DNA of 64,000 nucleotides from Adineta steineri (taxonomy: Eukaryota; Rotifera; Eurotatoria; Adinetida; Adinetidae): NCBI GenBank assembly GCA_905250115.1, contig CAJNOI010000061.1:454184-518183 (forward strand), in the 5' to 3' direction. Under the pieces are notes generated by a model. The model worked only from the letters and a program-made list of their open reading frames with translations. It was not told the DNA's origin and searched no databases. This document shows positions 48,790 through 60,341 of this stretch, one piece after another (the stretch's first letter is position 1; each line of letters begins with the position of its first letter). The position numbers were made by a program, and so were the translations under genes.

Positions 48790-51700
48790 CTAATCGTCAT
48801 CGTCGAATCTTTCATATGCATCATCTTGTTGACCACTGGTTGGTAGTAATGTCAGTGGATTAATCATAAGTGGTCTACCATAACAATGTTGCACCTTTCT
48901 TTGCGAAGCAGAAGAACTTTGAAAAATGAAAAATAAGATAATATGCTTCAAAAGGAACAGATTATCAGAACTATTAACCCGCTTATTTTATGAAGTTGGT
49001 CACCACCTCGATTAATTTGAGAGTATGATGGTGGAGGTGGACTCTCATTGCCATCAGCAACAGGCCATGAAGAAGGTGAAGGCACAACCTGCTGTCGAGC
49101 CTGATTACGCTTGAAACAAGAAGAAACGAACGTCATTCAACTGCTCAAATCACTGTATTCCATCTTACCCAATTCGTTTGCTGGTTATCTGCGACTGCTA
49201 ATTTTCTGCTGCCGCCACCGCCTCTTCCTGGGGAATAATACAATCTTCTGTTGTATCACAAAAAGTATAAAAAAGAATGTTACCTTCCCTAGCGTCCCCT
49301 CGATTATCCGCACTTCCAGATCGTGTTGCTGTGTTCTGATATTTTTTACGACACAATTGAACACGAAGCACTGTATTAAAAACCGGAATGTGTTGATCTG
49401 GAAAATTATAAACATAAAGACTCATTTACAATTACCATAACACAATTAAGATATTAATTTACTATTGAAAAGAGTAATCGCTTTATCGACGGAATTTTTA
49501 TTTTCATACGTCACAGTAGCTGTTCCCGTGCATTCGTTATTGAGTTTGTTCCTGTAGATCCACACATGATAATATCCTTTACTTGAATCGCGCTAAAATA
49601 ACATAGTGCACTCATCTACTTTCTCACTGACTATACGTTATATCAAAATGCGAGCATTCGTACATACTTTAATTCGACCGGCTTGCGAGAATACTTTGAA
49701 TAGTTGGGTTTTAGTTGTAGTAGAAGGTAAATTAGCAATGAAGATAGCCTCGTTTTTCGTTGTTATCTCTGGAGTCGCCAAGTTATCCTCATGGGTCGAT
49801 TCCAAGGTAGATAAATCACTATCATCGCTAATACCACTTGTTGCTATAATTTAAGACCGATTTTACTCAAGATTTTGTTAATTTTTTTTCGAATATTACC
49901 ACTTAAAGTAGAAGAACCGAAAGGAAAATACTGTCGTAGCATTGGTTGTTGAACCTGCATAAGTGAGGCCGCTGCTGGATTATTCTTCGATTTCTATATT
50001 AGACACAAAGATACTATAAAGTGCAGCCCTTTTACGATTCAGACTTCAGAAATATTGCATTAGGGTGGGTAGGTGAGGGTGTGGATGGGTGTGTATGGCG
50101 TGAATGCGAGTATGGGTGTGAGTGTAGGTGGGTATGTATGGTGTGGATGTGGATGTATCATATCTTTGATATCAACACCTGACATTCACACTCATACTCA
50201 CCGCACCCACCCACCCACCCACCCACCCACCCACTCGCCGTCAATGCTGAAAATGAAGCATACCTTTATGTTAAACTCCTGAGCTCTTTCTTTGCTTTGT
50301 ATGTTTTTATGCTGCTCTAGTGACTGATTTTCATTTTTCGGATTATTTGTAATGAGTTGATGGAGCACAAAGATCTCATCGAGCATACGCGGATTGATTT
50401 GAGTAATCTTCAAAATATCAACATCGGTGACACTGTCGATTTTTTCTTGGAGGTCCGTATGATGTTGAGCAATTGTTTCCGGATTCAACGAACTATATTT
50501 CATGAAATACTTCCCTAGAACGACAGCGTCTTTTGGACTTCGAATAGATTGACCACGACATCTGTTTCTTAGTTCATCGACAATTGCTCGTCTTTGTTTT
50601 CTATCATTTGTTTCTTCATAGTCGTCGACAAGGTCGTTTGTATCGCGTACCAGAAGTTGATCGCTATCCATTTTTATTGTGGTGTCCTCGCTTTTCGATT
50701 GTTTTTTCTTCGTTGACTTTGTATTAATCTTATCACCTCCCGATGAGGAACTTCTACTCGTACTCTTCTCACTCGAGTCACTCTCAGTTGAAACATCATT
50801 TTTCTTCTTTTTCGGCTTTTTCTTGTTCGTTTTCTTCTTATCATGTCCAAGATTACTTATGACTGAGCTGTTTGGTGGGAGCAAGCCGGTTGTGGTTGAT
50901 GAAACCGTAACACCGCCTAGGAGAGCTCGTACATCATCAGCTGACCCACCTACACAATATTTTGGAGTAAGTACTGATGCTGTTGCGTCATTCAATGGTT
51001 TCGAAACTGAGATAGCTGAAGTCGCACGGGTGGTATAACTATCGATCAAATTCATTTGAATGGCGGGAGGTGCATTTCTATCTCGCTCGTCTTTGATCTG
51101 TTCACATAAAGCTTTAAGTCCTCGAATGAAACTGTCGGCTTGTTGTTTCGCGTCGATGCTATGTAGGGTTAATGCTTCTTTTTCTAGTTTGTCGATGAAG
51201 TTGATAAGTTCTGCTGCTAAATTGAAGTTTCCACATATCGATTTTAAATCACGACACTTTTTTATGATTGAATCAGTTAAATGTTTTAGGGCCTGTTCCA
51301 GTACTTTTTTTGCATCTGCTCCTGTCTTAATTTTTGTCTTGGCATTGTTTATGTTTGATGTGGCACTATCGTATTGAGCTTTGATATCTTGAATGATTTC
51401 AACCGTCGTCCCCGAAGCCATTTTCATTGTTTTCTTGGCATGATAATGCTCAGTATACGAACACTTTTGGGGGCATTGCCGGCACTTATTCATACCACCC
51501 ATCGCCCAACATCCAATAAAAATTTGATCACCTTTTGTTACAGTTTCATTCAAACCACAATGATCGTGACAGACAAAATTACACGATTCGCATAGCGTAC
51601 TGTGATAAGGTGCATCAACAAGTTGTGGTTTATTTTGAACTGTTTTAGTGAAATCTTTGAATTTCACTTGATCGTCACCATATTTCTTGACTGCTTCTTC

Positions 51701-52612
51701 ATAGGCGGCTATTTCATCTTGCATCTTTTGAATCTCACTAATTCGTAGACGAGCATCATGAAGCATGGCTTTTATTTGATTACGAATGTCAATCATGTTG
51801 TTAAAAGCGGTAACCGACTGAATTGTGAACTTATCAACAGTTTCCAATAATCGTTTGACTTCATACATTGAATCGTCCCAGTCTTTCTGTAAAGATTCAC
51901 GTTGTTCATGATCCCAAGTTTTCGGGTCTTTTGAAAATGCTGAATTCTGCATGTAAAAGGGGTAGACATTACCACGCAATTGCAAAACCTTCAAATCAGT
52001 GTTCGCCGCATGGCGTTTGGCATTCGTAAGAACAACAATAACGGATTCCATGATCGCATCTGGTAAATTGCCCCAAAGGTAAGTGATGACAGTTCGCACA
52101 TTAGTGGTCAATCGTGCATTTGCTCCATTCATTACAATCATTACCACCGACAGACCACCAAGGTCTTGAATTGCCTTGATGATTGCATGCATATTAGCCG
52201 CATCTTGCTGAGCGCCGCGTACATCGCCCAATCCGGGGGTGTCCAAAAACAAATATCTTTTGTTGTTTTGTCTAGAATCAGTGAATAAATATTGATGACA
52301 TGAATTCGTTTGCGATTGGGTCGAGTCGCTTACATTGGTCTCCTCATGGGTAAAATTTTCAGTGACCAATGGATGATGTTTAGATGGGATGGAAATTCGT
52401 AACTGATCTAAATTACCATGACGAAAATAGTTGGTCAAATAGTTGATGAAAGTTGATTTTCCACTGCCTGTCTCCCCAATAATTAGCACTTTGGCTATGC
52501 CACTTGTGTCAGCATTGAGCATAACAAGATCGGAATCATCAGCGTTTTTCGCTTTAAGCGATTTGACTGAGTCCGTCACATTATTAAGCACCTTTTGAAA
52601 TGTCGCCTGCAT
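48790..52612 (-). CDS. AIG1-like GTPase fused to FUS/TAF15-like RRM with RGG tail, 8 exons, 1,059 aa
   Basis: Exons 5' to 3': 52612-50264, 49993-49900, 49843-49668, 49592-49463, 49397-49284, 49227-49169, 49109-48979, 48916-48790. All junctions are GT-AG, all phases agree and the total is 1,060 codons with stop. Exon 1 encodes a P-loop GTPase (G1 GETGSGKST at 46-54, G3 DTPGLGD, G4-like VVLTNAK in place of NKxD), then a Cys/His box (CESCNFVCHDHC, CRQCPQKC, EHYH), coiled coil, and a Lys/Ser-rich nuclear-localisation-like stretch (KKKTNKKKPKKKK). Exons 3-5 form an RRM at about 846-936 (RNP2 IFIANL; GTATVTYENKNSVDKAI; LRVQLCRKK) most like FUS/EWS/TAF15. GRGGGGSRK and a PPPPSY motif follow. The first exon alone has a clear paralog at 55,654-58,767 that ends where the RRM part begins. 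Intron 1 contains telomere-motif repeats. Alternative: two genes, the RRM part starting near 49,955 (MQVQQP). Confidence 0.75.
50060..50235. repeat. Long telomere-motif palindrome in intron 1 of the GTPase-RRM gene
   Basis: About 95 bases of degenerate GTGGGTGTG-type sequence (50,063-50,158) face C-rich sequence (50,175-50,235) that ends in a run of CCCA units. The GTPase frame reads into it as VGGWVGGWV only because the intron is not removed. Confidence 0.8.
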
Positions 52613-53338
52613 GTTGAACGCCTGAACGAAAAAATTATTTCAAGATAAATGCTGACATCAAGAGAGAATATATCTCAATATCTTTTGAATATCTTGCGGG
52701 CAGAAGCACTTAAAGATCTACGGTTTTCATCAGCTGAAACAGAAATGTAAGTGAAGTAAAGCTATACTAAATTATCATAATTTGAGCTCGATCAAGTTCA
52801 TCAGTTTTCTTCATAGACCTTGATCCAGAATTATTGTTTAGAACTTTATGAGCTAACTATTGATTCTAACGTGACCAGTGGATAGCCAAGACATTTTTGA
52901 GACGATCTATACAAGGCCAACATGCCTGAATTATTTCCTTGAAAAATTTTCAGCATTTCTCACTCAGCTCTGATATCCAGTTTATAATGCTCTCGAGTAA
53001 TTTTCGATGGTTTCGAAGAAAACAACTCTCCTTTGAATGTAAACAAATAAAATATTTGGAATCATCCAAGGGTGGCGGAGCGTCTTGAATCCAAGTGAAA
53101 GTCATAGTACTTTTTTCTCTCCAGTCGACGTTCAATAGTCAAACTTTTATTCAAGTGTCACAGTACGTCTTTTTCCACTTCAGCTACCCAGGCGAATAAA
53201 CGGATAAAAAGCAGAGATCATTAAAAAGTGTCAAAAAAGAATATACTCTATTTGTTTCTGGAGGCAAAAATACAACAAATACTATTCAAGTCTATGGCAA
53301 CCGTCTTGTTCTTGTAAATATGAGTAAGAAACGCGCTA

Positions 53339-53557
53339 TTAAAATGACTTTGTTTCATTGTCGATCGAAAATACGTCTTCATGCGGTTCAGAATGGAAAG
53401 TGATCCCAGCGTCGTTGCTACTTTCAGCATTTAATTCATCTTTCTTCTTGTCATTCGATGGCGGTAAGTCAGAAATCTCTTCAGTTTCTGTTGTTTCTGA
53501 TTCCTTTGTCTTTTTCATCGTGGAGAAAGGATGAATAACGAGACGCTTTTCTACCAT
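53339..53557 (-). CDS. Hypothetical short protein or exon, 72 aa
   Basis: Polar, acidic frame (KKTKESETTETEEIS, NDKKKDELN). Composition looks more like a disordered coding exon than random AT-rich DNA, but there are no recognisable motifs or confirmed splice partners. Possibly a fragment of a larger gene. Confidence 0.25.
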   Translation of the reverse strand: MVEKRLVIHPFSTMKKTKESETTETEEISDLPPSNDKKKDELNAESSNDAGITFHSEPHEDVFSIDNETKSF

Positions 53558-54054
53558 TGGATTACTATACTCTTTTGAATATTCAAAATCTGATAAGGAT
53601 GTACTATCTCAAGCTATCCCTCTCTTCTATAAAATCAAAGCGTGCCTCATATCCGACTGCTATCATGTCATTCCGAGTTTAAGGCAGTGACTACGTGCAA
53701 CACGTATCAAAGAAAGGCACTTATTTGCCCATCACTGCAATGCTAACACCACAAGTACATAAGGGACTTGCAAACCATATATCTTCATTAGCTGTGATGT
53801 TCGAAACTGGGTAAGGCTTGAGCTTCTGGGCCTCAATGATTTTGCCACCCTCTAAATTAGATTACGAAACTGCGTTGACCTATCTATGTTTCAGATTATT
53901 TTTGTGGCTTTCTTTTCGAGCCAATTTTGACTGCGCATCTCACTAAGGGATGCACGAGTCAGAAAAATCAAGCGGGAGAAGATAATCCTATATTCTTTAG
54001 GTCCTTTGGTGTCTTATGGATCTCAATAGATCCTGATACATCCTTTCAAATTCT

Positions 54055-54131
54055 GTCGGGTGTAGGTGTAATCGTGAAATAAATAAAGTACCATTACCAC
54101 ACCTACAGCACTCACTCACACCCACACCCTC
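54055..54131. repeat. Telomere-motif palindrome
   Basis: TCGGGTGTAGGTGTAATCG arm and CCACACCTACAGCACTCAC plus CACACCCACACCCTC on the other side. Confidence 0.65.
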
Positions 54132-54194
54132 ATGGATCTTCAAAAAATTCGTGGAAGCTCCACAAAACTCTTTATAACGAGTGGTGCACAAATG

Positions 54195-54960
54195 AAGTAT
54201 CAACTCGTAACGGCCGGTTACGAAAGCCCAGCTTTTTTTTACGTTTTACTGGGCTTTCGTATCGCCTTATTGACAGGACTTTCGTAATCAAAATTTAATG
54301 CACTTTTTTATCGATTTTACAGGGATGTTGTATCAGTTTTGACAGGGCTTTCGTATCGTATTGACAAAGTGTACCTATAAATTTTACAGGACCTTCGTAT
54401 CGTTTTTTACAGGGTCTTCGTACCGCTCGTACAGGGTTATCGTAAAGCCAAAATTGTTAATATTATCTCAAATTAAATACTATTAACAAAGTTTTCGTAT
54501 TGATGTAAGTATTTTATCAAAGTAACCGTGAACAAAGTTAAAGAGTAGCAAGAAAGAACCAGAATATAAATGAACACATCTTAGTCTTTTTTTCAAATTT
54601 ATTTCCTAACAACACAAAGAAGATATAAAGAACAAAAAATAACACAACAACAAAATGACTTTTTATTCGTTACAAATGGATCGTACTTACTAACTAAACA
54701 TATATACATATATATATATGCTCTCAAGAGTATTCGCAACGAATACCTTGTTTTCTTATGGAGTACTAGTCTTTTTTAGCTTACGTATTAATACAATACA
54801 AAATTTGTTACGAATGCCCTGTTAAAACTCGATACGAAGGCCCTGTCAAAATCGATACGAAACCCAGTTAAACTTCGGTACGAAAATCCTGTTGAAAAAA
54901 ACATGATAGGGTTTTCGGGTTACGAAAGCCCGGGAAATTCCTTGTTACGAGTTGATATTT
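54195..54960. mobile_element. Foldback-like non-coding element with repeat-built inverted ends
   Basis: Outer ends are inverted copies of (A/G)TATCAACTCGTAAC at 54,195-54,211 and 54,944-54,960, followed inward by GTTACGAAAGCCC on both sides. Each end then continues as tandem ~30-base units of the type TTTTACAGGGCTTTCGTATCG (left, 54,220-54,460) or their inverse CGATACGAAGGCCCTGT (right, 54,805-54,930). The centre is AT-rich and has no transposase frame. This is the layout of foldback or MITE-type non-autonomous DNA transposons. No clear target-site duplication was found by eye. Confidence 0.7.
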
Positions 54961-55653
54961 CCCCAAAAATGATATTGATAAGTGAACGCGTTCTTCTTTA
55001 TTAAGTGATATATGTTCCAGTAAGTCTCATTTTATCAAGTAACATCTTGTTTTGCCTAACACTGGTAAATAAGTAGTCTTACGTCATATATTTGCATTGG
55101 AACATCCGAACGAAATGTGCTACTTTAAAACACAGGAATAAACAACTTCGCTCACCGTTCACTTTCTGTTATTGTAAGGAGAATGGCAAAAGCATACAAA
55201 ATCCAAATGACGAAAATAATGTGTACTCACTAGTTTGATTTTCTATGAGTACAACTGTCGTATTGTTCACGTCGCCTTACTTGTATCAGTAATGAGTGTC
55301 CTAGACAAAAATCTGAAACAGAAAGGGTTATTTAATGAATATTTCTTTTAAATATTAGACATCACTACACATACACCATTAAAAACATGCATACGAACGA
55401 GAACGATATTTTAAACAAGTAACAATACAAAAATGACGATACAATAAAGACACTGTATGAATGACAAAAAACTGACAAAAACAATGAGAATAGTAGAATA
55501 ACAATATTTTAATGGCTGAAAACAAAAATTTCTCAACTTTTGAAATACGTTGGCATATGTCTCTTTGGATTTGTATTGTATAGTTTAAACCTATAAAATA
55601 CTTCAGCTTTCTTGTTCAAAAATCCGAACATATCTTTAATACGGAACAATGGT

Positions 55654-58600
55654 TTACTTCTTCAAGTTACCCTCCAGCAATTGATTGATTGCTGCCAATT
55701 TAAGTAATGTGTCTTCAGGTACTTTGTCGATGTTAAGTGGTTCGAAATCTATTAATTTTTGAACTCGTCGCACCAACTCACGATAGTCTTGTAAAAGGTC
55801 ATCTTTATTTAATCCGTGGGTAAGGACGTGGCTGGTATAAACTTGTAGTCGCCCTGGGTCGAGAAATCCGACCGATTCGCCGTGACATCGGCGACTAAGC
55901 TCTTTTTCGATTTCTTTTTTACTTGCATGATCGTCTGTATGACCATACAACTCAAGCAAATGAATTATCGATTCCATTTTACATTCTTCAACACTAAGCG
56001 ATCGTGATGCGACAGCATATTCCTGTAACTTTGTGTCATCATCTTGCTTGGACACAAGCCTACGAGCTAACGATCCATCAGCCGGTGCATTTTTCTCATC
56101 AGCCACGTTCATTGTTGAGGATAGTTTTTTCGCCAAAAATTGTTCATCTGCACTCAGTTTTACTTGATCCAAATTCGTTTCAATTTCTTTTAGGAAATTT
56201 TCTTCGTCTAGAGTCGCATGATCGATGTCTTTTGAACGATTCTCGTCTTCATACACCTCTCTTTCAAGATCGCTATCTATCTCCATCCGCTCTATGACAA
56301 TGTTTTGTTTCTTTTTTGGACCAACTCTTTTCCGCTTTGATTTTTCTGATCGTGATGAGCATGCCGCCTTTATAGTACTAGCATCCTCGATTTCGTTCGA
56401 GGAGGAAGTATCAGTAGGGAGAGGGGCTTCTGCAGCATTCTCTATTGCGACGACTCTTGGCTTTCTTGTCGAGTCCAAGTCTTCGCAGAGTTTCTTTAAT
56501 TTTCCGATAAATTTGTGTGCTTCTATTTGGGTCGATTTGGACTTGAGCAAAGTAGAATCTTGTTCCACGAGACTGACAAATTTTGTCAAGTCCACCAATG
56601 GATTATACCCTTCGCATTGCTCTTTCATTTCCTTGCAGCACCTTTCAATCTCGCTTAATTGAGAATGCAATGCTCCTCTCAACATCTCCCGTGTGTCCTG
56701 CGCTATCTCAGTTTTATGCTCGACTTCACTGTGGGCAACCTGAGCTCGTTGAAATTTTGCTTCCAAACTACTGATTGCCACTTTCATTGATTTTGTCACC
56801 CGCTGCAAGGTCTTTCGATTGTGATGATGTATATCACTGGTGCATCCGCATTCTCTGCATTTGCCATTTTCTTGAAACACCAAGCAAAATCTAGCTGCTC
56901 CTACACCTTTCGTTTCTTGAAGAGCACACTTTTCGTGACATACCTTGTTGCACCGCATGCATATAGTATTATGATAACCAGTTGAAATCCACTCCTGACA
57001 TTGGACTTGCTTGTCTTCAAAGAAATTCTTGTACTTTCTTTTTTCTGTCGAATGCACATTCAAAGCAGTTTGAAGAGCATTCAATGCATCATCAATTTGT
57101 TGCAGCTCCATGATTGTGAGACGTGATTCATGCAGCAAGTTCTTCATACCATTTTGTATGTCGTGGAATGAACGAAATACCACTGTATTAATCGATTTGA
57201 TAGTGTGAAGATCATTGGTAAACTGTTTCAGAGTACGCATGGATTTGTCCCATTCTTCAGTTCGATATTTCTTTGTTTTCTTATCCAAAATATTTGGATC
57301 GTTCGAGAAGGCAGAGTTCTGCATATAAAGTATGTTGCATGTGGATGGTAGACCGACAGATACAGGATCAAAATTGCAGGAGTACTTCTCACAATTCGTG
57401 AGAAGAACTACCAAATTCATGTGGAGTGCATCGGGAATGCGTTCGGCGAAACGTGTAAGTACATTTCTAACATTAACAGTCAAACGGCTGAGAGCACCGT
57501 TTAAGACAAGAATGATGGCATGAAGATGAGTTAACTCCTCGATAGCGTTAAAGATCATATCAACATTAGCATTGTCTTTTAAATAGCCTCCAACATCACT
57601 GATTCCCGGCGTATCAATGAAATGATAAATGAAGGAGTCGTATTGGAACGAGTACGATTGGCACTCAAGTGTCTTGCTGGTTGAAGTATCCTTGAGATTT
57701 GCTTCGTTGTGCTTGAATTCCATGTTTGCAGGATGATATTTCGTTGGAATGGCGACGCATGGCTCTGCCAGTGTTCCCTTGTGAAAGTAGTTACACAGGT
57801 AATTGATAAACGTGCTTTTACCTGACAAAAAAGTAAGTACGCTGTAATTAAATCATGATGCTTGTTGGATAGCGGCCTGTTCGGTCTTACAATACTTTAG
57901 AGGATCTGACTACCAATGTGTGGGTGTGGGTGTGGGTGTGGGTGTGAGTGTGAGGTGGGTGAGGGTGTACTTGTGGTTGTGAGTGTGGGTTTGAGTAAGT
58001 TTAAATGTGCGTGTGGCTGTTGCTGTAAATGTGATATAAATGCGATACCTGTACCCACATCCACACTCAGTAAAATGCGGTTTGCGTTGGCGAAACTCGA
58101 CCCAATGAAAATAAAAATATGATATCTGTAATCAGCACATAAATTTATATAGAAATACTATTGTTTGAGGAAGATTCGAGGAAAACGTTTTTCGATTCCT
58201 CAAAGGTATCACAGGAAGTAAAGACCGCACTTTGACATTACGCAAAATTAAGTCCTGAGAAGCATTTAAGATGGTTCCCTGACACTTCTCAGATACATAA
58301 AAGGCAGCATATCATGGGCGACCAAGCGGCCTTATGGGAATGCATTCTTTCCAAAAGTCTTTAGCTTTACTATGTATCGAAACCTATTATAACACACGTG
58401 AAGGAGCTCTGCCAAGGACATAAAGTCTGAGACAAGAAATGTAGATAAGTGTATAAAAAAATTCCATGAAGGCAATTTAAAACGTCAACAAATTTCATCT
58501 TTCCATTGAAAAAAAAACGAAAATTTTCGATTATTTAAAACAAGAAAAAAGAGCGGACTTTTTCTCGACTTTCAACGCCCATTCAAACTTCATTCTGATT

Positions 58601-58767
58601 CCATAAAAAGTCGAAATGAAGTGTGAAAGCTTGCTTTCTTTCCTCTGCGGCATACTAGTATGCTACTCCTAGTTCGGTTTTATTATAAACATTAACATAC
58701 CTGCACCTGTCTCACCCAACACAACAACATTGATATCACGGTTGTCGCTAGACAAAACGCTCGACAT
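55654..58767 (-). CDS. AIG1-like GTPase with Cys/His box, 2 exons, 744 aa
   Basis: Exon 1 (58767-58701) encodes MSSVLSSDNRDINVVVLGETGAG; exon 2 (57821-55654) continues GKSTFINYL, so the intron cuts the P-loop GETGAGKST between Gly and Lys. Total 745 codons with stop. G3 is DTPGISD and G4-like VVLLTNCEK (no canonical NKxD). A Cys/His box follows (CMRCNKVCHEKC, CRECGCTSDIHHH), then coiled coil, a basic KSKRKRVGPKKKQ stretch and an acidic tail. It is collinear with exon 1 of the GTPase-RRM gene (48,790-52,612) along its length but ends with LLKLAAINQLLEGNLKK, with no RRM. The 879-base intron contains the telomere-motif block at 57,917-58,070. Substrate and pathway are unknown; GIMAP/AIG1 relatives act at membranes or in immunity, but that is only an analogy. 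Confidence 0.8.
57917..58070. repeat. Telomere-motif block in intron of the second GTPase gene
   Basis: Four perfect TGTGGG units at 57,917-57,942, then degenerate TGTGAG/GAGGTGGG variants to about 58,000, and a C-rich arm (ACCCACATCCACACTCAG) at about 58,052-58,070. Confidence 0.85.
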
Positions 58768-58982
58768 ATTGAGATGCTTAAGTCGTAATTGTTTATATGT
58801 AAGTACAAGACTTGCTTATAAGGCTTGAACGTGACGAGATGAAGCTATATATGAATCTGAAATTATTTTATAATAATGGAAAGACACGGTTACTTGCTCT
58901 TTCAATAGAACACATATTGAAAGATGAGAATAATGTACGAGTAACGTTTAGGGTGAACTCATGCGAAAACAACCATCTTGAG

Positions 58983-59083
58983 GGTGGGTGATGGTGTGGC
59001 TGTAGGTGTGGGTGTGGGTGTGGGTGTGGGTGTGGGTGTGGGTGTGGGTGTGGGTGTGGGTGTGGGTGTGGGTAGGGATGGTT
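58983..59083 (+). repeat. Interstitial telomeric repeat, (TGTGGG)n
   Basis: About a dozen uninterrupted TGTGGG units at roughly 59,005-59,074, with degenerate units on both sides and no facing C-rich arm. Unique flanks on both sides mean that it is internal, not a chromosome end. Confidence 0.9.
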
Positions 59084-59319
59084 GTAGATGTGAGTGCTTG
59101 CGTGGAAGTGAGTTTGGATCAGTGGCAGACGCAGCGGTTGGCGATTTGGCAGCCACCATCCCCTCCACATTCTTTTCTTCTTTTTTCTTAATAAAAATCG
59201 TAAAAAAGGATGTTATACTACTTCGAATATGCTTCAAAAATCAAATTTTCACCATGATTATCGCTCCCTTCAACAAACCGCTACTCTCTCACTGATTCTC
59301 TGGATCCGTCACTGGCGAG

Positions 59320-59402
59320 GGGTTTAGATGTGGAGTATGAGTGTGAGTGAGAATGTGCGTGTGCATGTGGGTGTGCCAAAGGTGAATACCCACACCAACC
59401 CA
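59320..59402. repeat. Telomere-motif palindrome
   Basis: GGGGTTTAGATGTGGAG to GCATGTGGGTGTG arm, then ATACCCACACCAACCCA. Confidence 0.65.
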
Positions 59403-59504
59403 TCATCATATACTAAATTCAAGGATTTGAGATGACTTTGGATATTAGTGTATTTGCGAGTGTAAATACCACTGAAGATACGACTTCAGATCTCAAAAAA
59501 CCTT

Positions 59505-59955
59505 TCCTGATTTTCTCTTTCGACATCCATTTTCTGGGCAGAGCCTAAGCCTTCCTACTCGCATCTCAACATGCATGCTCGCACCCATAAAACAATCAAC
59601 TACCGACTATATAGCTATATATCTGCTTTCACTATAAGGGTATTGTGGATATAGTTTCAAAATTTGCCATCGATTCCGATGGTTTCATTGAGCGCCTATC
59701 ACTACGGTCCAACAGCACAGATTATCAAGGATTTGTGAAAGAGCGTTGTAGTTGGAAAAAAATCGATGTATTATTTTTCTTCATAAGTGAAATTTTTTCT
59801 TACCTTAGACTAGCAAGCACAATATGCGACTGAAGGGATACGTTGTACTTTTACCTGTTCTTTAGAAAGATAAGCGACAAGCGTATGGTCTGTCTTTAGA
59901 AGCTTTTGTTTGCACATTACTTTACTTTTTTAAACTGATAAAAAAAACCAACATC
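59505..59955 (+). repeat. Inverted duplicate of the 44.4-44.9 kb segment, with a possible exon
   Basis: Plus-strand counterpart of 44,405-44,880. An acceptor-like TATAAG at about 59,639 precedes an open stretch (59,645-59,833) with FAIDSDG, SNSTDYQG and CSWKKID, which are partly preserved in the other copy. It may be an exon of a decayed gene or of an unrecognised mobile element. Confidence 0.6.
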
Positions 59956-60064
59956 TTTGATTCGCGCAACGAATCTTACATATTATAATTCCCCGAAAAA
60001 GCTGTATTTTTTTACGCATAAGATATTAAAGTTAACGTAAGAACTTTTATTGCAATAGCGTACA

Positions 60065-60140
60065 TGTGGGTGTTAGTGTAAGTATTCTATTTCATTTATC
60101 CACACCTACACCCACACCCTCACCCACACAAACCCTAACC
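60065..60140. repeat. Telomere-motif palindrome
   Basis: TGTGGGTGTTAGTGTAAG arm and ATCCACACCTACACCCACAC arm, with more CCCACA and CCCTAACC units following. Confidence 0.7.
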
Positions 60141-60341
60141 TAAAATATTTCATTCGTCTTTTAATTTCGCTTTCTAAACTCGTACTATATATTATTTTAT
60201 AGCACTCAACATCTTAAATTATAAAAACAGTTGTATGCAATTTCAGCCATTTATTTATCTATTTTATACTTGTTTTTCACCAAGCATACACTACGCAGAA
60301 CCGAAATCCCCTGCTGAAATTTTATTACACTCGTAGTCTTA

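Larger units (their letters stand above)
52613..55653. other. Spacer between the two GTPase genes
   Basis: About 3 kb. It holds a possible short minus-strand gene fragment (53,339-53,557), a telomere-motif palindrome (54,055-54,131) and a foldback-like element (54,195-54,960). Otherwise nothing is recognisable. Confidence 0.55.

Noticed and set aside
50198-50263. C-terminal VGGWVGGWV extension of the first GTPase
   Set aside because: A strong GTATGC donor at 50,263 precedes it, and the extension is simply the telomere-motif palindrome read as protein. Splicing to the RRM exons is in phase.
52950-53135. 61-aa minus-strand frame near the GTPase start
   Set aside because: No motif, no splice partner that fits phase, and no paralogous counterpart upstream of the second GTPase.
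58983-59083. A true chromosome end
   Set aside because: Unique sequence and genes continue on both sides, including NSUN4 downstream, so the array is interstitial.
58868-59295. Long frames of alternating Val-Gly, Pro-Thr or Trp-Val in both strands
   Set aside because: They are translations of the (TGTGGG)n array and its flanks, with no start context, splice partners or conserved residues.
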